A DNA stretch of 64,000 nt, taken from contig NZ_RCZK01000002.1 in assembly GCF_006438955.1 (NCBI RefSeq), positions 248,001 to 312,000 on the forward strand, given 5' to 3'. The position numbers were made by a program, and so were the translations under genes. Below, piece by piece: positions 53,842 to 63,662 of the stretch (the stretch's first letter is position 1; the number at the start of each line of letters is the position of its first letter). Under the pieces are notes generated by a model. That model did no database searches and had not been told where the DNA came from. It saw nothing but the letters and a program-made list of their open reading frames with translations. The stretch is from Sphingomonas oligophenolica (GTDB lineage Bacteria > Pseudomonadota > Alphaproteobacteria > Sphingomonadales > Sphingomonadaceae).

Positions 53842-55896
53842 ATGGTCCGTCGCCTGCTTCCCCTCGCCCTTCTGCTCAGCGGTAGCGCGTTTGCCCAGAC
53901 GCCCAGCCCCGATACGGTCATGCCGTCGCGCACCTTCACGTCGCGCGACGTGTTCTCGCTGGCGCAGGCGGGCGACGTCCAGATCAGCCCCGACGGCAAG
54001 CGCATCGCCTACACGCGCGCGACTGGCGACATCATGATCGATGCCGATCGCCGCCAGATCTGGCTCGTCGATGTCGCCAGCGGGCGTCAGGTTCCGCTCG
54101 GTGTCCCCGGCAGTTCGCGTCCGCGCTGGTCGCCCGACGGCACGCGCCTCGCCTACGCCGCCAAGGGCGACGGCAACCGCCCGCAAATCTTCGTCCGCTG
54201 GCTCGCGAGCGGCGCGAGTGCCGCGGTCACCGCGCTGCCTGAAAGCCCGTCGGACATCGCCTGGTCGCCCGATGGCCGGCTGATCGGCTTCACGATGTTC
54301 GTCCCCGGCGACGGCACCAAGCTCGGCGGCCCGGTCGACAAGCCCGAGGGTGCGACATGGGCCGAACCGCTCAAGATCATCGGCCAGGTCAATTACCGCG
54401 CCGACGGCGCGGGCTATCTGCGCCCCGGCTACAACCATGTCTTCGTCGTCTCCGCCGATGGCGGCGCGGCACGCCAGCTTACCTTCGGTCCTTACGACGA
54501 CGGCGGCAGCGTTGACTGGACCAGCGACGGCCGCCACCTGCTGATCGCGACCAACCACGGCAAGGATCCCGATCGCGATCCGCTCAATTCCGACATCTTT
54601 TCGGTCGACGTCGACACCGGCGCGCTCCGCCAGCTGACGACGCGCCAGGGGCCGGACCAGCAACCGGTCGCCTCCCCCGACGGCAAGCTGATCGCGTTCG
54701 TCGGGTTCGACGACAAGCTGCTCGGCTATCAGAACCACCAGTTGTCGGTAATGAATGCCGACGGCTCGAACGTTCGCGTCCTCACCACCGCGTTCGATCG
54801 CGATCTCGGCAATCCGATCTGGAGCGGCGACGGGCGCGCGATCTACGTCGACTATGCCGATCACGGCGTCACCAAGGTCGCGCGCGTCGACTTCGACGGC
54901 AAGGTGACGCCGGTCGCGAGCGGGTTGGCGGGCGGCGAACTCGACCGGCCCTATTCGGGCGGCGGCTTCACGGTATCGCGCGACGGCACGATCGCGTTCG
55001 GAGTCGGCGATGCCGCTCACCCCGCCGATGTCGCGGTGGTGCGCGGCGGCAAGCTGCGGACGCTGACCGACCTCAACCACCAGCTGTTCGCGGGCAAGAC
55101 GCTCGCCGCGGTCAAGCCGCTCGCCGTCACCTCGTCGGCGGGCGGGCTGCCGATCGATGCGTGGATGGTCACGCCCCCGGGGTATGACCCGGCACGCAAA
55201 TACCCGCTGATCCTCGAAATCCACGGCGGCCCGTTCGCGAGCTATGGCCCGGTCTGGTCGACCGACGACCAGCTTTACGCCGCCGCGGGCTATGTCGTCG
55301 TCTACGCCAACCCGCGCGGATCGACCTCCTACGGCGAGGACTTCGCCAACCGCATCCACCATAATTACCCCAGCCAGGATTATGACGACCTGATGAGCGT
55401 CGTCGACGCCGCGATTCAGACCGGCAGCGTCGATCCGCAAGCATTGTTCGTCACCGGCGGATCGGGCGGCGGGCTGCTCACCGCGTGGATCGTCGGCAAG
55501 ACCGACCGGTTCAAGGCCGCGGTGACCCAGAAGCCGGTGATCAACTGGACCAGCGAGGTGCTGACCACCGACGGCTATACCTCGATGGCCAGATACTGGT
55601 TCGGCAAGATGCCGTGGGAGGACCCCGAGCAATATTGGCGGCGTTCGCCCTTGAGCCTGGTCGGCAACGTCAAGACGCCGACCGCGGTGATGGTCGGCGA
55701 GGACGACCATCGCACCCCGCCCAGCGAGGCCGAGCAATATTACGCCGCGCTTCAGATCCGCTCGGTCCCGACCGTGCTGATCCGGGTGCCGAGCGCGAGC
55801 CACGGCAGCCTCGCGGATCGGCCCTCGCAACTGGTGGCGGAGAACCAGGCGATCCTGGCGTGGTTCGCGCGCTATCGGCCCAAGCCGACGCCCTAA
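53842..55896 (+). CDS. S9-family serine peptidase (acylaminoacyl/dipeptidyl peptidase-like), exported
   Basis: A 684-residue prolyl-oligopeptidase-type enzyme with a signal peptide (MVRRLLPLALLLSGSAFAQ). The N-terminal beta-propeller shows repeated SPDG units (ISPDGKRIAY, WSPDGTRLAY, ASPDGKLIAF). The hydrolase domain has the nucleophile in TGGSGGGLLTAW (Ser541), the acid in VGEDDHRTPP (about Asp621/622), and the histidine in SASHGSLAD (His654). GGAG nine bases upstream gives the start 22 bases after the tRNA. Confidence 0.93.
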   Translation: MVRRLLPLALLLSGSAFAQTPSPDTVMPSRTFTSRDVFSLAQAGDVQISPDGKRIAYTRATGDIMIDADRRQIWLVDVASGRQVPLGVPGSSRPRWSPDGTRLAYAAKGDGNRPQIFVRWLASGASAAVTALPESPSDIAWSPDGRLIGFTMFVPGDGTKLGGPVDKPEGATWAEPLKIIGQVNYRADGAGYLRPGYNHVFVVSADGGAARQLTFGPYDDGGSVDWTSDGRHLLIATNHGKDPDRDPLNSDIFSVDVDTGALRQLTTRQGPDQQPVASPDGKLIAFVGFDDKLLGYQNHQLSVMNADGSNVRVLTTAFDRDLGNPIWSGDGRAIYVDYADHGVTKVARVDFDGKVTPVASGLAGGELDRPYSGGGFTVSRDGTIAFGVGDAAHPADVAVVRGGKLRTLTDLNHQLFAGKTLAAVKPLAVTSSAGGLPIDAWMVTPPGYDPARKYPLILEIHGGPFASYGPVWSTDDQLYAAAGYVVVYANPRGSTSYGEDFANRIHHNYPSQDYDDLMSVVDAAIQTGSVDPQALFVTGGSGGGLLTAWIVGKTDRFKAAVTQKPVINWTSEVLTTDGYTSMARYWFGKMPWEDPEQYWRRSPLSLVGNVKTPTAVMVGEDDHRTPPSEAEQYYAALQIRSVPTVLIRVPSASHGSLADRPSQLVAENQAILAWFARYRPKPTP

Positions 55897-56249
55897 CGCT
55901 CGCGCACGATCTCGCACCCGATCCCCGCATCGGGATAGACGTCGCGCTTCATCGTCCGCACCCGCACACGCGCGACGCGCTCGTCGCCGAGGCACAGCGC
56001 CGCGATCGTCTCGCACAATGTTTCCTGGAGCGCGAACCGGCGCGTGTCGGCCAGCGCCAGGATGCCCGTGCGGACGAAGTCGTAATCGAGCACCGCCTCG
56101 ATCGCGTCCTCGTCGATCGGCGCGGGATAGCGCACGGTCATCTCGACCGACACCGCGACCCGCTGCGGCTCGGCCTCATGCGCGTGGATGCCGAGCCGGA
56201 TCATCACCGTCAGCGCGTCGAGCAGGATGGTGTATTCAGCCACGCGCAC
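55893..56249 (-). CDS. folB: Dihydroneopterin aldolase-family protein (FolB), second copy
   Basis: A 118-residue FolB-type protein: YTILLDALTVMIRLGIHAHEAEPQRVAVSVEMTVRYP, FALQETLCETIAALCLGDERVARVRVRTMKRDVYPDAGIGCEIVRE. It is the last gene of folE-SDR-folB, overlapping the SDR stop by 14 bases, so this is the copy embedded in a pterin operon and the better candidate for folate synthesis. Confidence 0.88.
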   Translation of the reverse strand: MRVAEYTILLDALTVMIRLGIHAHEAEPQRVAVSVEMTVRYPAPIDEDAIEAVLDYDFVRTGILALADTRRFALQETLCETIAALCLGDERVARVRVRTMKRDVYPDAGIGCEIVRER

Positions 56250-56985
56250 GCTCGAACATCACGTCGCGATCCCGCGCGCAGAACCGCTGCCCCCCATCGA
56301 CGAAGATCGTCTGCCCGGTGATCCCGCGCGCGCCGATCAGGAACGCCACCGCGTCGGCGATGTCCGCCGGATCGACCGGGCGTTCGAGCAGGTTCATCGC
56401 TGCCACGCTGCGAAATTCCTCCTCGGTCTGGTCGCCGCTCGGCAGCGACAGCCCCGGCGCGACCGCGTTGACCCGGATCCGCGGCCCCAGCGCCTGCGCG
56501 AGCATCGTCGTCGCCCCCGCCAGCGCCAGCTTGCCTGCGGTATACGCATAGAAATCGGGGTTCAAATTGGCGATTTTCTGGTCGAGGATGTTCACCACCG
56601 CACCCTCGCGCACCTCGTCCTGCCGCGCCAGCGCGCTCGCCAGCAAGGCGGGCGCGGCATGGCCGATCGCATGGAGCCGGTCGAGTAGATCGGGATCGAG
56701 CGCGGGCGGCGTATCATATTCGAACGCCGAGGCGCTGTTGACGAGCGCATCGATCGCCCCCCCCGCCGCGGCGCGCGCGCGAGCGAACAGGTCGTCGAGC
56801 CCGTGCGTGTCGGCCAGGTCGCCCTCGACGACGCCGGCCGCGCCGATCGCGGTGGCAAGATCGCGCGCGGCGTCCCCCGACGACCGATAGTGGATCACCA
56901 CGCGGTGCCCCTCCGCTGCCAGCCGCCGCACGATGATCGCGCCGAGTCGCTTGGCACCACCGGTGACGAGGACGGTCGTGGCCAT
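56236..56985 (-). CDS. Short-chain dehydrogenase, pteridine reductase-like (FolM-type)
   Basis: A 249-residue SDR. The cofactor motif LVTGGAKRLG fits the TGxxxRxG pattern of pteridine reductases (PTR1/FolM). VNSASAFEYDTP, the catalytic YTAGK, RIRVNAVAPGLSLPSGDQTEEEF and ITGQTIFVDGGQRF follow. Placed between folE and folB, it probably reduces dihydromonapterin or dihydrofolate. Start ATG 56985, two bases after the folE stop. Confidence 0.9.
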   Translation of the reverse strand: MATTVLVTGGAKRLGAIIVRRLAAEGHRVVIHYRSSGDAARDLATAIGAAGVVEGDLADTHGLDDLFARARAAAGGAIDALVNSASAFEYDTPPALDPDLLDRLHAIGHAAPALLASALARQDEVREGAVVNILDQKIANLNPDFYAYTAGKLALAGATTMLAQALGPRIRVNAVAPGLSLPSGDQTEEEFRSVAAMNLLERPVDPADIADAVAFLIGARGITGQTIFVDGGQRFCARDRDVMFERARG

Positions 56986-56987
56986 GC

Positions 56988-57602
56988 TCAACAGCCCATC
57001 AACGCCAGCACTTCCTTGCGGCTGCGGTCGTCGTCGCGGAACACCCCCATCATCCGGCTCGTCACCATCGATACCCCCGGCGTGCGCACCCCGCGCGCGG
57101 TCATACATGCGTGGCTCGCCTCGATCACCACCGCGACCCCCTGGGGTTTCAGATTCTCCCAGATGCAATCCGCCACCTCCGCGGTCAGCCGCTCCTGCAC
57201 CTGCAAGCGACGCGCAAAAGCATGGAGCACGCGCGCAAGCTTCGAGATTCCGACGACGTGGTTCTGGGGCAGGTACGCGATATGCGCCTTGCCGATGATC
57301 GGAGCCAGATGGTGTTCGCAATGCGACTGGAACGGAATGTCCTTCAGCAGCACGATCTCGTCATAGCCGCCGACTTCCTCGAACACGCGTTCGAGATGGT
57401 GCGCGGGATCGTCTGCATACCCCGCGCAATATTCCTTCCACGCCTTGGCGACGCGCCGCGGCGTCTCGATCAGCCCCTCGCGAGTCGGATCGTCACCCGC
57501 CCAGCGGATCAGCGTCCGGATCGCGTCGGCGACGTCGCGGGGAACCGCATCCGCCGGGGGTGCCGCGACGAGGTCGCCATCGTCGGGGGTATCCTCGGTC
57601 AC
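56988..57602 (-). CDS. folE: GTP cyclohydrolase I
   Basis: Converts GTP to dihydroneopterin triphosphate, the first step of folate and pterin synthesis. From a GTG at 57602 (GGAG eight bases upstream) the 204-residue protein has [32 protein letters not shown], the zinc ligands in [23 protein letters not shown] and [12 protein letters not shown], and [23 protein letters not shown]. First gene of folE-SDR-folB. Confidence 0.96.
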   Translation of the reverse strand: MTEDTPDDGDLVAAPPADAVPRDVADAIRTLIRWAGDDPTREGLIETPRRVAKAWKEYCAGYADDPAHHLERVFEEVGGYDEIVLLKDIPFQSHCEHHLAPIIGKAHIAYLPQNHVVGISKLARVLHAFARRLQVQERLTAEVADCIWENLKPQGVAVVIEASHACMTARGVRTPGVSMVTSRMMGVFRDDDRSRKEVLALMGC

Positions 57603-57842
57603 ATCATTTTCTCCACCTATCGCATGAACATCGCCGCGCCCGACGTTACGGCAAAGCTCCATAAGGGGCGATAGGTTCGTGATTGCAACTGTAGCATGGT
57701 AGCCACAGCGATCGTCGGAGCAGGATTAATACAGGAAAACGCGTTGACGCGGTGGAAAATTGCCCGCTAGCATCCGTACCGGACATTAGAAAATTCGTGA
57801 ACCGGCAACATAGTCGGGCGCGATCAGGAGAGGATGGACCCC

Positions 57843-60800
57843 ATGAAGAAATTCGAGCTGCTCGTCGCCACCGCACTCGTGGCGTTGCCCGCGTTGCCTG
57901 CCGCCGCTCAGACCGGTGCCCTTCCTCCCGCTCAGGACACCGCCGCGCAATCCCAGTCCGACGTCAACTCGGCGGCAACGACCGACATCATCATCACCGC
58001 CCAGCGCCAGTCGCAACGGCTGCAGGAGGTGCCGATCGCGGTGTCGGCCTTCAGCAGTGCCGAGCTTGAAAAGCAGCAAATCAAGACGACCAGCGATCTT
58101 CAGCTGACGCTGCCCAACGTCAGCTTCACCAAAACCAACTTCACGTCCGCCAGCTTCACCATCCGCGGCGTCGGCGATCTCTGCACCGGCGTGACCTGCG
58201 ACAGCGCAACCGCGATCGCGATGAACGACCAGCCGTTGTTCGCGACGCGCCTGTTCGAAGGTGAATTCTACGACCTGTCGCAGATTCAGGTGCTGCGCGG
58301 TCCGCAAGGGACGTTGTTCGGTCGCAATGCCACCTCGGGCGTGGTCGATTTCGAGACCGCCAAGCCTACCTTCGACGCAATCGAGGCCGCCGGGGAAGCC
58401 GACTACGGGAATTATAATTCCCGCAAGGTCAAGGCCATGCTCAACATCCCGCTCGGGAGCACGCTCGCGGTGCGCGCCGCCGGATTCTACCTGAAGCGCG
58501 ACGGCTATACGAGGAATCTCTACGACAATTCGAAAATCGACAATCGCGACGAATATGGCGTTCGCGGGTCGATCCGCTGGCAACCGACGTCGGGCACGAC
58601 GGTCGACCTCTTGGCGCAATATTTCCACGAGCGCGACAATCGCATGCGGATCCAGAAGCAGCTGTGCACCACCGATCCGACCGGGGTGCTCGGCTGTCTC
58701 AACGGCGTCCAGGGCAATGGCGTGACGAACGGCAATTCGACCGTTGCCTCGGTCCTGACCTCGAAGGAATTCCTCGCAACGCAGGGCATTCCTGCCTTTT
58801 TCGCGTTGGGTAGCCTATACGGTCCCGACGCGTTCTCGGGGGCGCTCAATCCGCGCGATCCGCGCCAGGTATATTCGGCCTACAACCCGCGATATTTTAC
58901 GCGGGAAACGATCCTTCAGGGGTCGATCGACCAACAATTGGGCGACTCCCTCAGCATCAATATTGGGGGCACCTATCAAAATGTCGCGGTCGATTCGTCG
59001 CAGGATTACAACAACGCGCTCCAAAACCGGTCGGTCTTCCAACCGGCGCTGAATGCGGTTGCGGCGGCGGCGGGTGGTGCCTTCGGTGCGGCGCTGCCAG
59101 CGGCGGCGTTCACCAAATTCTACAGCGCGATCGCGCCGCAGGGCGCGGCCGGCCCCATCTGCACCTCGGCGCCTGATCCTAGCGGCACCGGCATCTATGG
59201 CGGACACTCCGTCTGTTCAGCGGTTCCCCTGTCGTTCGACCGATCGGACAATTTCGATACCAGCTATTCCGGCGAGGCGATCCTGTCGTCGAAGTTCGAC
59301 GGCGCGTTCAACTTCCTGCTCGGCGGCATCTATGCGCACTTCCGCAACACCGAAAACAGCTATTATGTCGATTCCTTCGGGCTCGACTATTTTTCGGGTT
59401 TGATCGGCGCGTTGTCGGCGGGCGGGGCGGGGTATCTCGGTACGCCGAACTATCGGAACAACACCACCGATTACCGGCTCAATTCCTATGGGATATTCGG
59501 CGAAACCTATTTCAAGTTCAACGATCAAATCAAGCTGACGCTGGGCTTGCGCTATAACCACGACAAGAAAACGGTCAGCGCGCGCACGACGCTGCTCAAC
59601 TTTATCGTGCCGTTCGGAGTGGCCGATGCCTTCGGCACCCCGCTCGGAGCGGGTTTCGATGCCGATCCCAGCACGCCATGTGCGGTAACGGGGTCGGCCG
59701 TCCCCGGTGCGATTGGGTCGGTCCCCGGGTGCGAGGCGTTGCAGACGAATACCGTGTCGTTCGGTCGCGTCACCGGCCGCGCGGTGCTCGACTTTCAGGT
59801 GACGAACAACAACCTGCTGTACCTGTCCTATTCGCGCGGCTACAAATCGGGCGGCATCAATCCCCCGCTTTCACCGATTTTTTCCGTTCCTACCGCGTTC
59901 AACCCGGAAACGATCGACGCCTTTGAAATCGGCTCGAAGAATCAGTTCGGTGGACTGACGTTGAATGCCACCGCCTTTTACTACAAGTATAAGGATCTGC
60001 AGCTGTCGCGGATCGTGGCGCGGACCTCGGTCAACGACAACGTTAACGCCAACATCTACGGCGTCGAACTCGAAGCGATCATGCGGCCGGTACGGGCCAT
60101 GACGGTCAACGCCAATTTCAGCTATCTCCATGCCACCGTGTCGAACGACAAGTTGCTCGCCAATCCCCGCGACTTCGGTGGCGGACGGTCGGATGCGGTA
60201 ATCATCAAGGATATCACCAACGGGGCCAATTGTGCGGTCGCACCTAACACCGCCGGCAATGCGGCGGGCGCGAATGCGTTCGTGAATTACACCAACACCG
60301 TTATCAACGCAGGTGGCATTCCGGGCCTGAAGCCCGGCGCTGGCTTACGTGGCACGACGGCTTTCCCCACCAACAGCAACATCGCATCGACGGGTGCGTA
60401 CAGCATCTGCGCGGCGCTGCAGGGGGTAGCCGCAGCGGGCGGCAAGGCGTTCGATCCGGCTGGCCTGACGATCTACACGTCCGGAATTCCGGTGAACGTT
60501 CGCGGCAATACGCTGCCCGGCGCGCCCAATTTCAAAGCGTCGGCGGGCGTCCAGTATGAAATCGGGATGGGGGGTGATTATTCGCTCACGCCGCGCTTCG
60601 ACGCGATCCTCACCGGCACGTCGTACGGCAGCGTCTTCAACGGCGTCGCCAATCGTATCCCCAGCTACACCCAGCTCAACGCGCAGATACAGCTCGATAG
60701 CCCTGACCACCGCTGGTATGTTCGCGGCTATATCCAGAATATCTCGAACAGCAACGCGGTGACTGGCCAGTATGTGACCGATCAGTCGTCGGGCAACTTC

Positions 60801-60860
60801 ACCAACATCTTCACGTTGGACCCACGTCGCTACGGCGCCGCGGTCGGGTTCAAGTTCTGA
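57843..60860 (+). CDS. TonB-dependent outer-membrane receptor
   Basis: A 1005-residue gated porin energised by TonB. MKKFELLVATALVALPALPAAAQ is the signal peptide; AGGAGAGG favours ATG 57843 over 57834. The TonB-box-like TTDIIITAQRQ leads into the plug (LQEVPIAVSAFSSAELEKQQIKTTSDLQLTLPN, IQVLRGPQGTLFGRNATSG). The beta-barrel carries several long loops with cysteine pairs and ends in GAAVGFKF, with the usual terminal Phe. This sphingomonad family often takes up oligosaccharides or aromatic compounds; the substrate here is unknown. The nearest plus-strand gene is over 1.9 kb away. Confidence 0.95.
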   Translation: MKKFELLVATALVALPALPAAAQTGALPPAQDTAAQSQSDVNSAATTDIIITAQRQSQRLQEVPIAVSAFSSAELEKQQIKTTSDLQLTLPNVSFTKTNFTSASFTIRGVGDLCTGVTCDSATAIAMNDQPLFATRLFEGEFYDLSQIQVLRGPQGTLFGRNATSGVVDFETAKPTFDAIEAAGEADYGNYNSRKVKAMLNIPLGSTLAVRAAGFYLKRDGYTRNLYDNSKIDNRDEYGVRGSIRWQPTSGTTVDLLAQYFHERDNRMRIQKQLCTTDPTGVLGCLNGVQGNGVTNGNSTVASVLTSKEFLATQGIPAFFALGSLYGPDAFSGALNPRDPRQVYSAYNPRYFTRETILQGSIDQQLGDSLSINIGGTYQNVAVDSSQDYNNALQNRSVFQPALNAVAAAAGGAFGAALPAAAFTKFYSAIAPQGAAGPICTSAPDPSGTGIYGGHSVCSAVPLSFDRSDNFDTSYSGEAILSSKFDGAFNFLLGGIYAHFRNTENSYYVDSFGLDYFSGLIGALSAGGAGYLGTPNYRNNTTDYRLNSYGIFGETYFKFNDQIKLTLGLRYNHDKKTVSARTTLLNFIVPFGVADAFGTPLGAGFDADPSTPCAVTGSAVPGAIGSVPGCEALQTNTVSFGRVTGRAVLDFQVTNNNLLYLSYSRGYKSGGINPPLSPIFSVPTAFNPETIDAFEIGSKNQFGGLTLNATAFYYKYKDLQLSRIVARTSVNDNVNANIYGVELEAIMRPVRAMTVNANFSYLHATVSNDKLLANPRDFGGGRSDAVIIKDITNGANCAVAPNTAGNAAGANAFVNYTNTVINAGGIPGLKPGAGLRGTTAFPTNSNIASTGAYSICAALQGVAAAGGKAFDPAGLTIYTSGIPVNVRGNTLPGAPNFKASAGVQYEIGMGGDYSLTPRFDAILTGTSYGSVFNGVANRIPSYTQLNAQIQLDSPDHRWYVRGYIQNISNSNAVTGQYVTDQSSGNFTNIFTLDPRRYGAAVGFKF

Positions 60861-60913
60861 GGTTTGACGACGGGCAGGGTCGGTGCTGCGGCCAGCCTTG
60901 ATCGAATAGAAGG

Positions 60914-60941
60914 GGGGCTTCCGGTTTGCGCCGGGAGCCCC
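60914..60941 (+). terminator. Terminator-like hairpin between the receptor gene and fghA
   Basis: GGGGCTTCCGG pairs with CCGGGAGCCCC (one wobble in plus sense, a mismatch in minus sense) over a six-base loop, about 50 bases past the receptor stop. No U-tract follows in plus sense. Confidence 0.6.
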
Positions 60942-60948
60942 TGCCGTA

Positions 60949-61788
60949 TCAGCGCTTCAGCCGCCCGGCGTGCCAGCCGACATGGTCGGCCAGGAAGGTC
61001 GATATGAACGTATAGCTATGGTCGTAATCCGGCTGCATGCGTAGCTCGATCGGGATGCCCGCGCGCCCGCACGCCGCCGTCAGCAGTTCGGGCCGGAGTT
61101 GCTCGGCCAGGAACGGATCGGCATCGCCCTGGTCGACCAGCAGTTCAGCGACGCGCGCGCCATCGTCGATCAACGCGCACGCATCGTACGACCGCCACGC
61201 TGCGCGATCCTCGCCCAGATACCCGCCCAGCGCCTTCTCGCCCCACGGCCCCTGCGAAGGCGCGCAGATAGGTGCGAACGCGGACACGCTGCGGAACCGG
61301 TCGGGGTGGCGGAGCGCGACGGTCAGCGCGCCGTGCCCGCCCATCGAATGTCCCGTGATCCCCTGTCGGGTCGGATCGAGCATCGGGAACTCGCGCGCAA
61401 TCAGTGCCGGCAGTTCGTCCTCGATGTAGCGCCGCATCCGGAAGTGCTCAGCCCATGGCGCCTCGGTGGCATCGAGATAGAAGCCAGCGCCCTGCCCCAT
61501 GTCCCACGCCTCGTCGTCGGCAACGCCCTCGCCGCGCGGGCTGGTGTCAGGCGCGACGAAGGCGATCCCGTGCTCGGCACAGGCCGCGCGATATTCGCCC
61601 TTGTCGGTGACATTGGCGTGGGTGCACGTCAGTCCCGACAGGAACCACAGCACCGGCAGCGACGTGCCCGGCTCATGCGCGGGAACGAAGACCGAATAGG
61701 TCATTGCCGTCCCGGTGGCGGTCGACCGGTGGCGGTACACACCCTGTGTACCGCCATGGCTCTTGGTGGTCGAAACGACCTCACTCAT
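60949..61788 (-). CDS. fghA: S-formylglutathione hydrolase
   Basis: Splits S-formylglutathione to formate and glutathione, the second step of formaldehyde detoxification. The 279-residue esterase has LPVLWFLSGLTCTHANVTDKGEYRAACAEHGIAFVAPDTSPRGEGVADDE, the nucleophile GHSMGGHGALTVALR, and the His of DYDHSYTFISTF. The start ATG 61788 overlaps the VOC stop by one base. Third gene of adhC-VOC-fghA. Confidence 0.96.
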   Translation of the reverse strand: MSEVVSTTKSHGGTQGVYRHRSTATGTAMTYSVFVPAHEPGTSLPVLWFLSGLTCTHANVTDKGEYRAACAEHGIAFVAPDTSPRGEGVADDEAWDMGQGAGFYLDATEAPWAEHFRMRRYIEDELPALIAREFPMLDPTRQGITGHSMGGHGALTVALRHPDRFRSVSAFAPICAPSQGPWGEKALGGYLGEDRAAWRSYDACALIDDGARVAELLVDQGDADPFLAEQLRPELLTAACGRAGIPIELRMQPDYDHSYTFISTFLADHVGWHAGRLKR

Positions 61789-62171
61789 CAGTCGGGCATA
61801 CGGTGCAGCGCACACAGCTTGTTGCCGTCCGGGTCGCGCAGATACGCGAGGTAAAGGTTCATGGCGCCGCCCGAACGCACCCCGGGATCGTCCTCGATCG
61901 CGGTACCACCCGCCTCAACGCCCGCCTTGTGCCAGGCATTGGCCTGCTCCGGTCCGGTCACCGCGAAGCCGATCGTCATGCCGTTGCCGTTGGTCGCGGG
62001 CTTGCCGTCGATCGGCGGCGTCACGAGAAACATCGATCCGTCCTTGGCATAGATCAGGCGACCCTTGGGATCCATGAACCCGGGCTTGCCGCCGATCGAG
62101 CCCAACAGCGCGTCGTAGAATTTCTTCGACCGATCGATGTCGTTCGATCCGACCATCATATGGCTGAACAT
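61788..62171 (-). CDS. VOC-family protein (glyoxalase-like) in the formaldehyde operon
   Basis: A 127-residue VOC-fold protein: MFSHMMVGSNDIDRSKKFYDALLG, LIYAKDGSMFLVTPPIDGKPATNGNGMTIGFAV, AYLRDPDGNKLCALHR. It resembles glyoxalase I-like proteins that act on glutathione adducts; histidine and glutamate metal ligands appear at the N- and C-terminal edges. It is located between the two glutathione-dependent formaldehyde genes, so a glutathione adduct substrate is a reasonable inference, not proven. Confidence 0.85.
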   Translation of the reverse strand: MFSHMMVGSNDIDRSKKFYDALLGSIGGKPGFMDPKGRLIYAKDGSMFLVTPPIDGKPATNGNGMTIGFAVTGPEQANAWHKAGVEAGGTAIEDDPGVRSGGAMNLYLAYLRDPDGNKLCALHRMPD

Positions 62172-62185
62172 CGCATGTTTCTCCT

Positions 62186-63292
62186 TTAGTAAATCACGAC
62201 GGAGCGGATGCTCTCGCCGGCGTGCATGAGGTCGAACCCCCGGTTGATCTCGTCGAGCGACAATCGGTGGGTGATCATCGGATCGATCTGGATCATCCCG
62301 TCCATATACCAGTCGACGATCTTGGGAACATCGGTTCGCCCGCGCGCGCCGCCGAACGCGGTCCCGCGCCAGTTACGCCCGGTAACGAGCTGGAACGGTC
62401 GCGTGCTGATCTCCTTGCCCGCTTCCGCCACGCCGATGACGATCGAGGTGCCCCAGCCGCGGTGGCAGCATTCGAGCGCCTGGCGCATCACCTCGGTATC
62501 GCCGGTCGCATCGAAACTATAATCCGCGCCGCCATCGGTCAGCGCGACGATATGCGCGACGATATCGCCGACCTGCTTGGGATTGGCAAAGTGGGTCATC
62601 CCGAACCGGCGGCCCCACTCCTCTCGATCGGGGTTGATATCGACCCCGACGATCATCCCCGCCCCCGCAAGCTTCGCGCCCTGGATCACGTTGAGCCCGA
62701 TCCCGCCGAGCCCGAACACGACGACGGCCTCCCCCGGCTGGACCTTAGCGGTGTTGACCACCGCGCCGACCCCGGTCGTCACCCCACAGCCGATGTAGCA
62801 GCTGGTATCGAACGGCGCGTCCTCGCGGATTTTCGCCACCGCGATCTCGGGCAGCACGGTGAAGTTCGAGAAGGTCGAGCAGCCCATGTAATGGAAGATC
62901 GGCTGGCCCTTGTAGCTGAACCGCGTCGTCCCGTCGGGCATCAGCCCCTTGCCCTGCGTCGCGCGGATCGCGGTGCACAGATTCGTCTTCTGGCTGAGGC
63001 ACGATTTACACTGGCGGCATTCGGGGGTGTAGAGCGGGATGACGTGGTCGCCCGGCGTCACCGATGTGACGCCCGCCCCCACCTCGCGGACGATCCCCGC
63101 CCCCTCATGCCCCAGCACGCTCGGGAACAGCCCCTCGCTGTCGAGCCCGTCGAGCGTATAGGCATCGGTGTGGCAGATCCCGGTCGCCATGATCTCGACC
63201 AGCACCTCGCCCGCCTTGGGACCTTCCAGGTCGAGTTCGACGATCTCGAGCGGTTGCTTGGCTTCGAACGCGACGGCGGCGCGGGTCTTCAT
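62186..63292 (-). CDS. adhC: S-(hydroxymethyl)glutathione dehydrogenase (class III alcohol dehydrogenase)
   Basis: Oxidises the glutathione-formaldehyde adduct to S-formylglutathione with NAD. The 368-residue enzyme has [60 protein letters not shown], the structural zinc cysteines in [17 protein letters not shown], and the NAD motif [20 protein letters not shown]. First gene of the operon. The upstream 120 bases are short of any visible regulator site. Confidence 0.97.
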   Translation of the reverse strand: MKTRAAVAFEAKQPLEIVELDLEGPKAGEVLVEIMATGICHTDAYTLDGLDSEGLFPSVLGHEGAGIVREVGAGVTSVTPGDHVIPLYTPECRQCKSCLSQKTNLCTAIRATQGKGLMPDGTTRFSYKGQPIFHYMGCSTFSNFTVLPEIAVAKIREDAPFDTSCYIGCGVTTGVGAVVNTAKVQPGEAVVVFGLGGIGLNVIQGAKLAGAGMIVGVDINPDREEWGRRFGMTHFANPKQVGDIVAHIVALTDGGADYSFDATGDTEVMRQALECCHRGWGTSIVIGVAEAGKEISTRPFQLVTGRNWRGTAFGGARGRTDVPKIVDWYMDGMIQIDPMITHRLSLDEINRGFDLMHAGESIRSVVIY

Positions 63293-63413
63293 CGGTCAAT
63301 CTCCTCAAGGCTGCCCATAGCGGTCTCGCGCGCGGCGGGGCAACGCCCGCAGCGTGCGATGCAACCGCTCTGCGCGCCGAACGCTATGCCCTTTCGATAG
63401 CAGGAGAGACGCG

Positions 63414-63617
63414 ATGAAGGATCCGAAAAAGGGCGACGAGGTCACCTGGAGGAGCCACAGCGGCACCGCGCATGGCGAGGTGAAGAAAAAGCTGACCGGC
63501 GATACCAAGATCAAGTCGCATCAGGTTCGCGCATCGCCCGACGACCCGCAATATCTCGTAGAGAGTGACAACGGCGGCAAGGCAGCGCACAAGGCGTCAG
63601 CGCTCAAGAAGGCGTGA
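63414..63617 (+). CDS. DUF2945 / hypervirulence-associated Tudor-like domain protein
   Basis: A 67-residue protein made of a single small beta-barrel domain (KKGDEVTWRSHSGTAHGEVKKKLTGDTKIKSHQVRASPDDPQYLVESDNGGKAAHKASALKK), the HVA1/DUF2945 family. CAGGAGAG upstream gives the start. Function is unknown; the fold is Tudor-like in the published family naming. It is 45 bases from the SWIB gene in the same orientation. Confidence 0.85.
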   Translation: MKDPKKGDEVTWRSHSGTAHGEVKKKLTGDTKIKSHQVRASPDDPQYLVESDNGGKAAHKASALKKA

Positions 63618-63662
63618 CTCGCAACGCCCGGCGATGGACCGGGCGCAATAGGAAGGAATGCG

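Noticed and set aside
57663..57842. An operator or riboswitch before the TonB-dependent receptor
   Set aside because: Only a weak CTGT...ACAG symmetry was visible around 57690; no convincing Fur box or known riboswitch.
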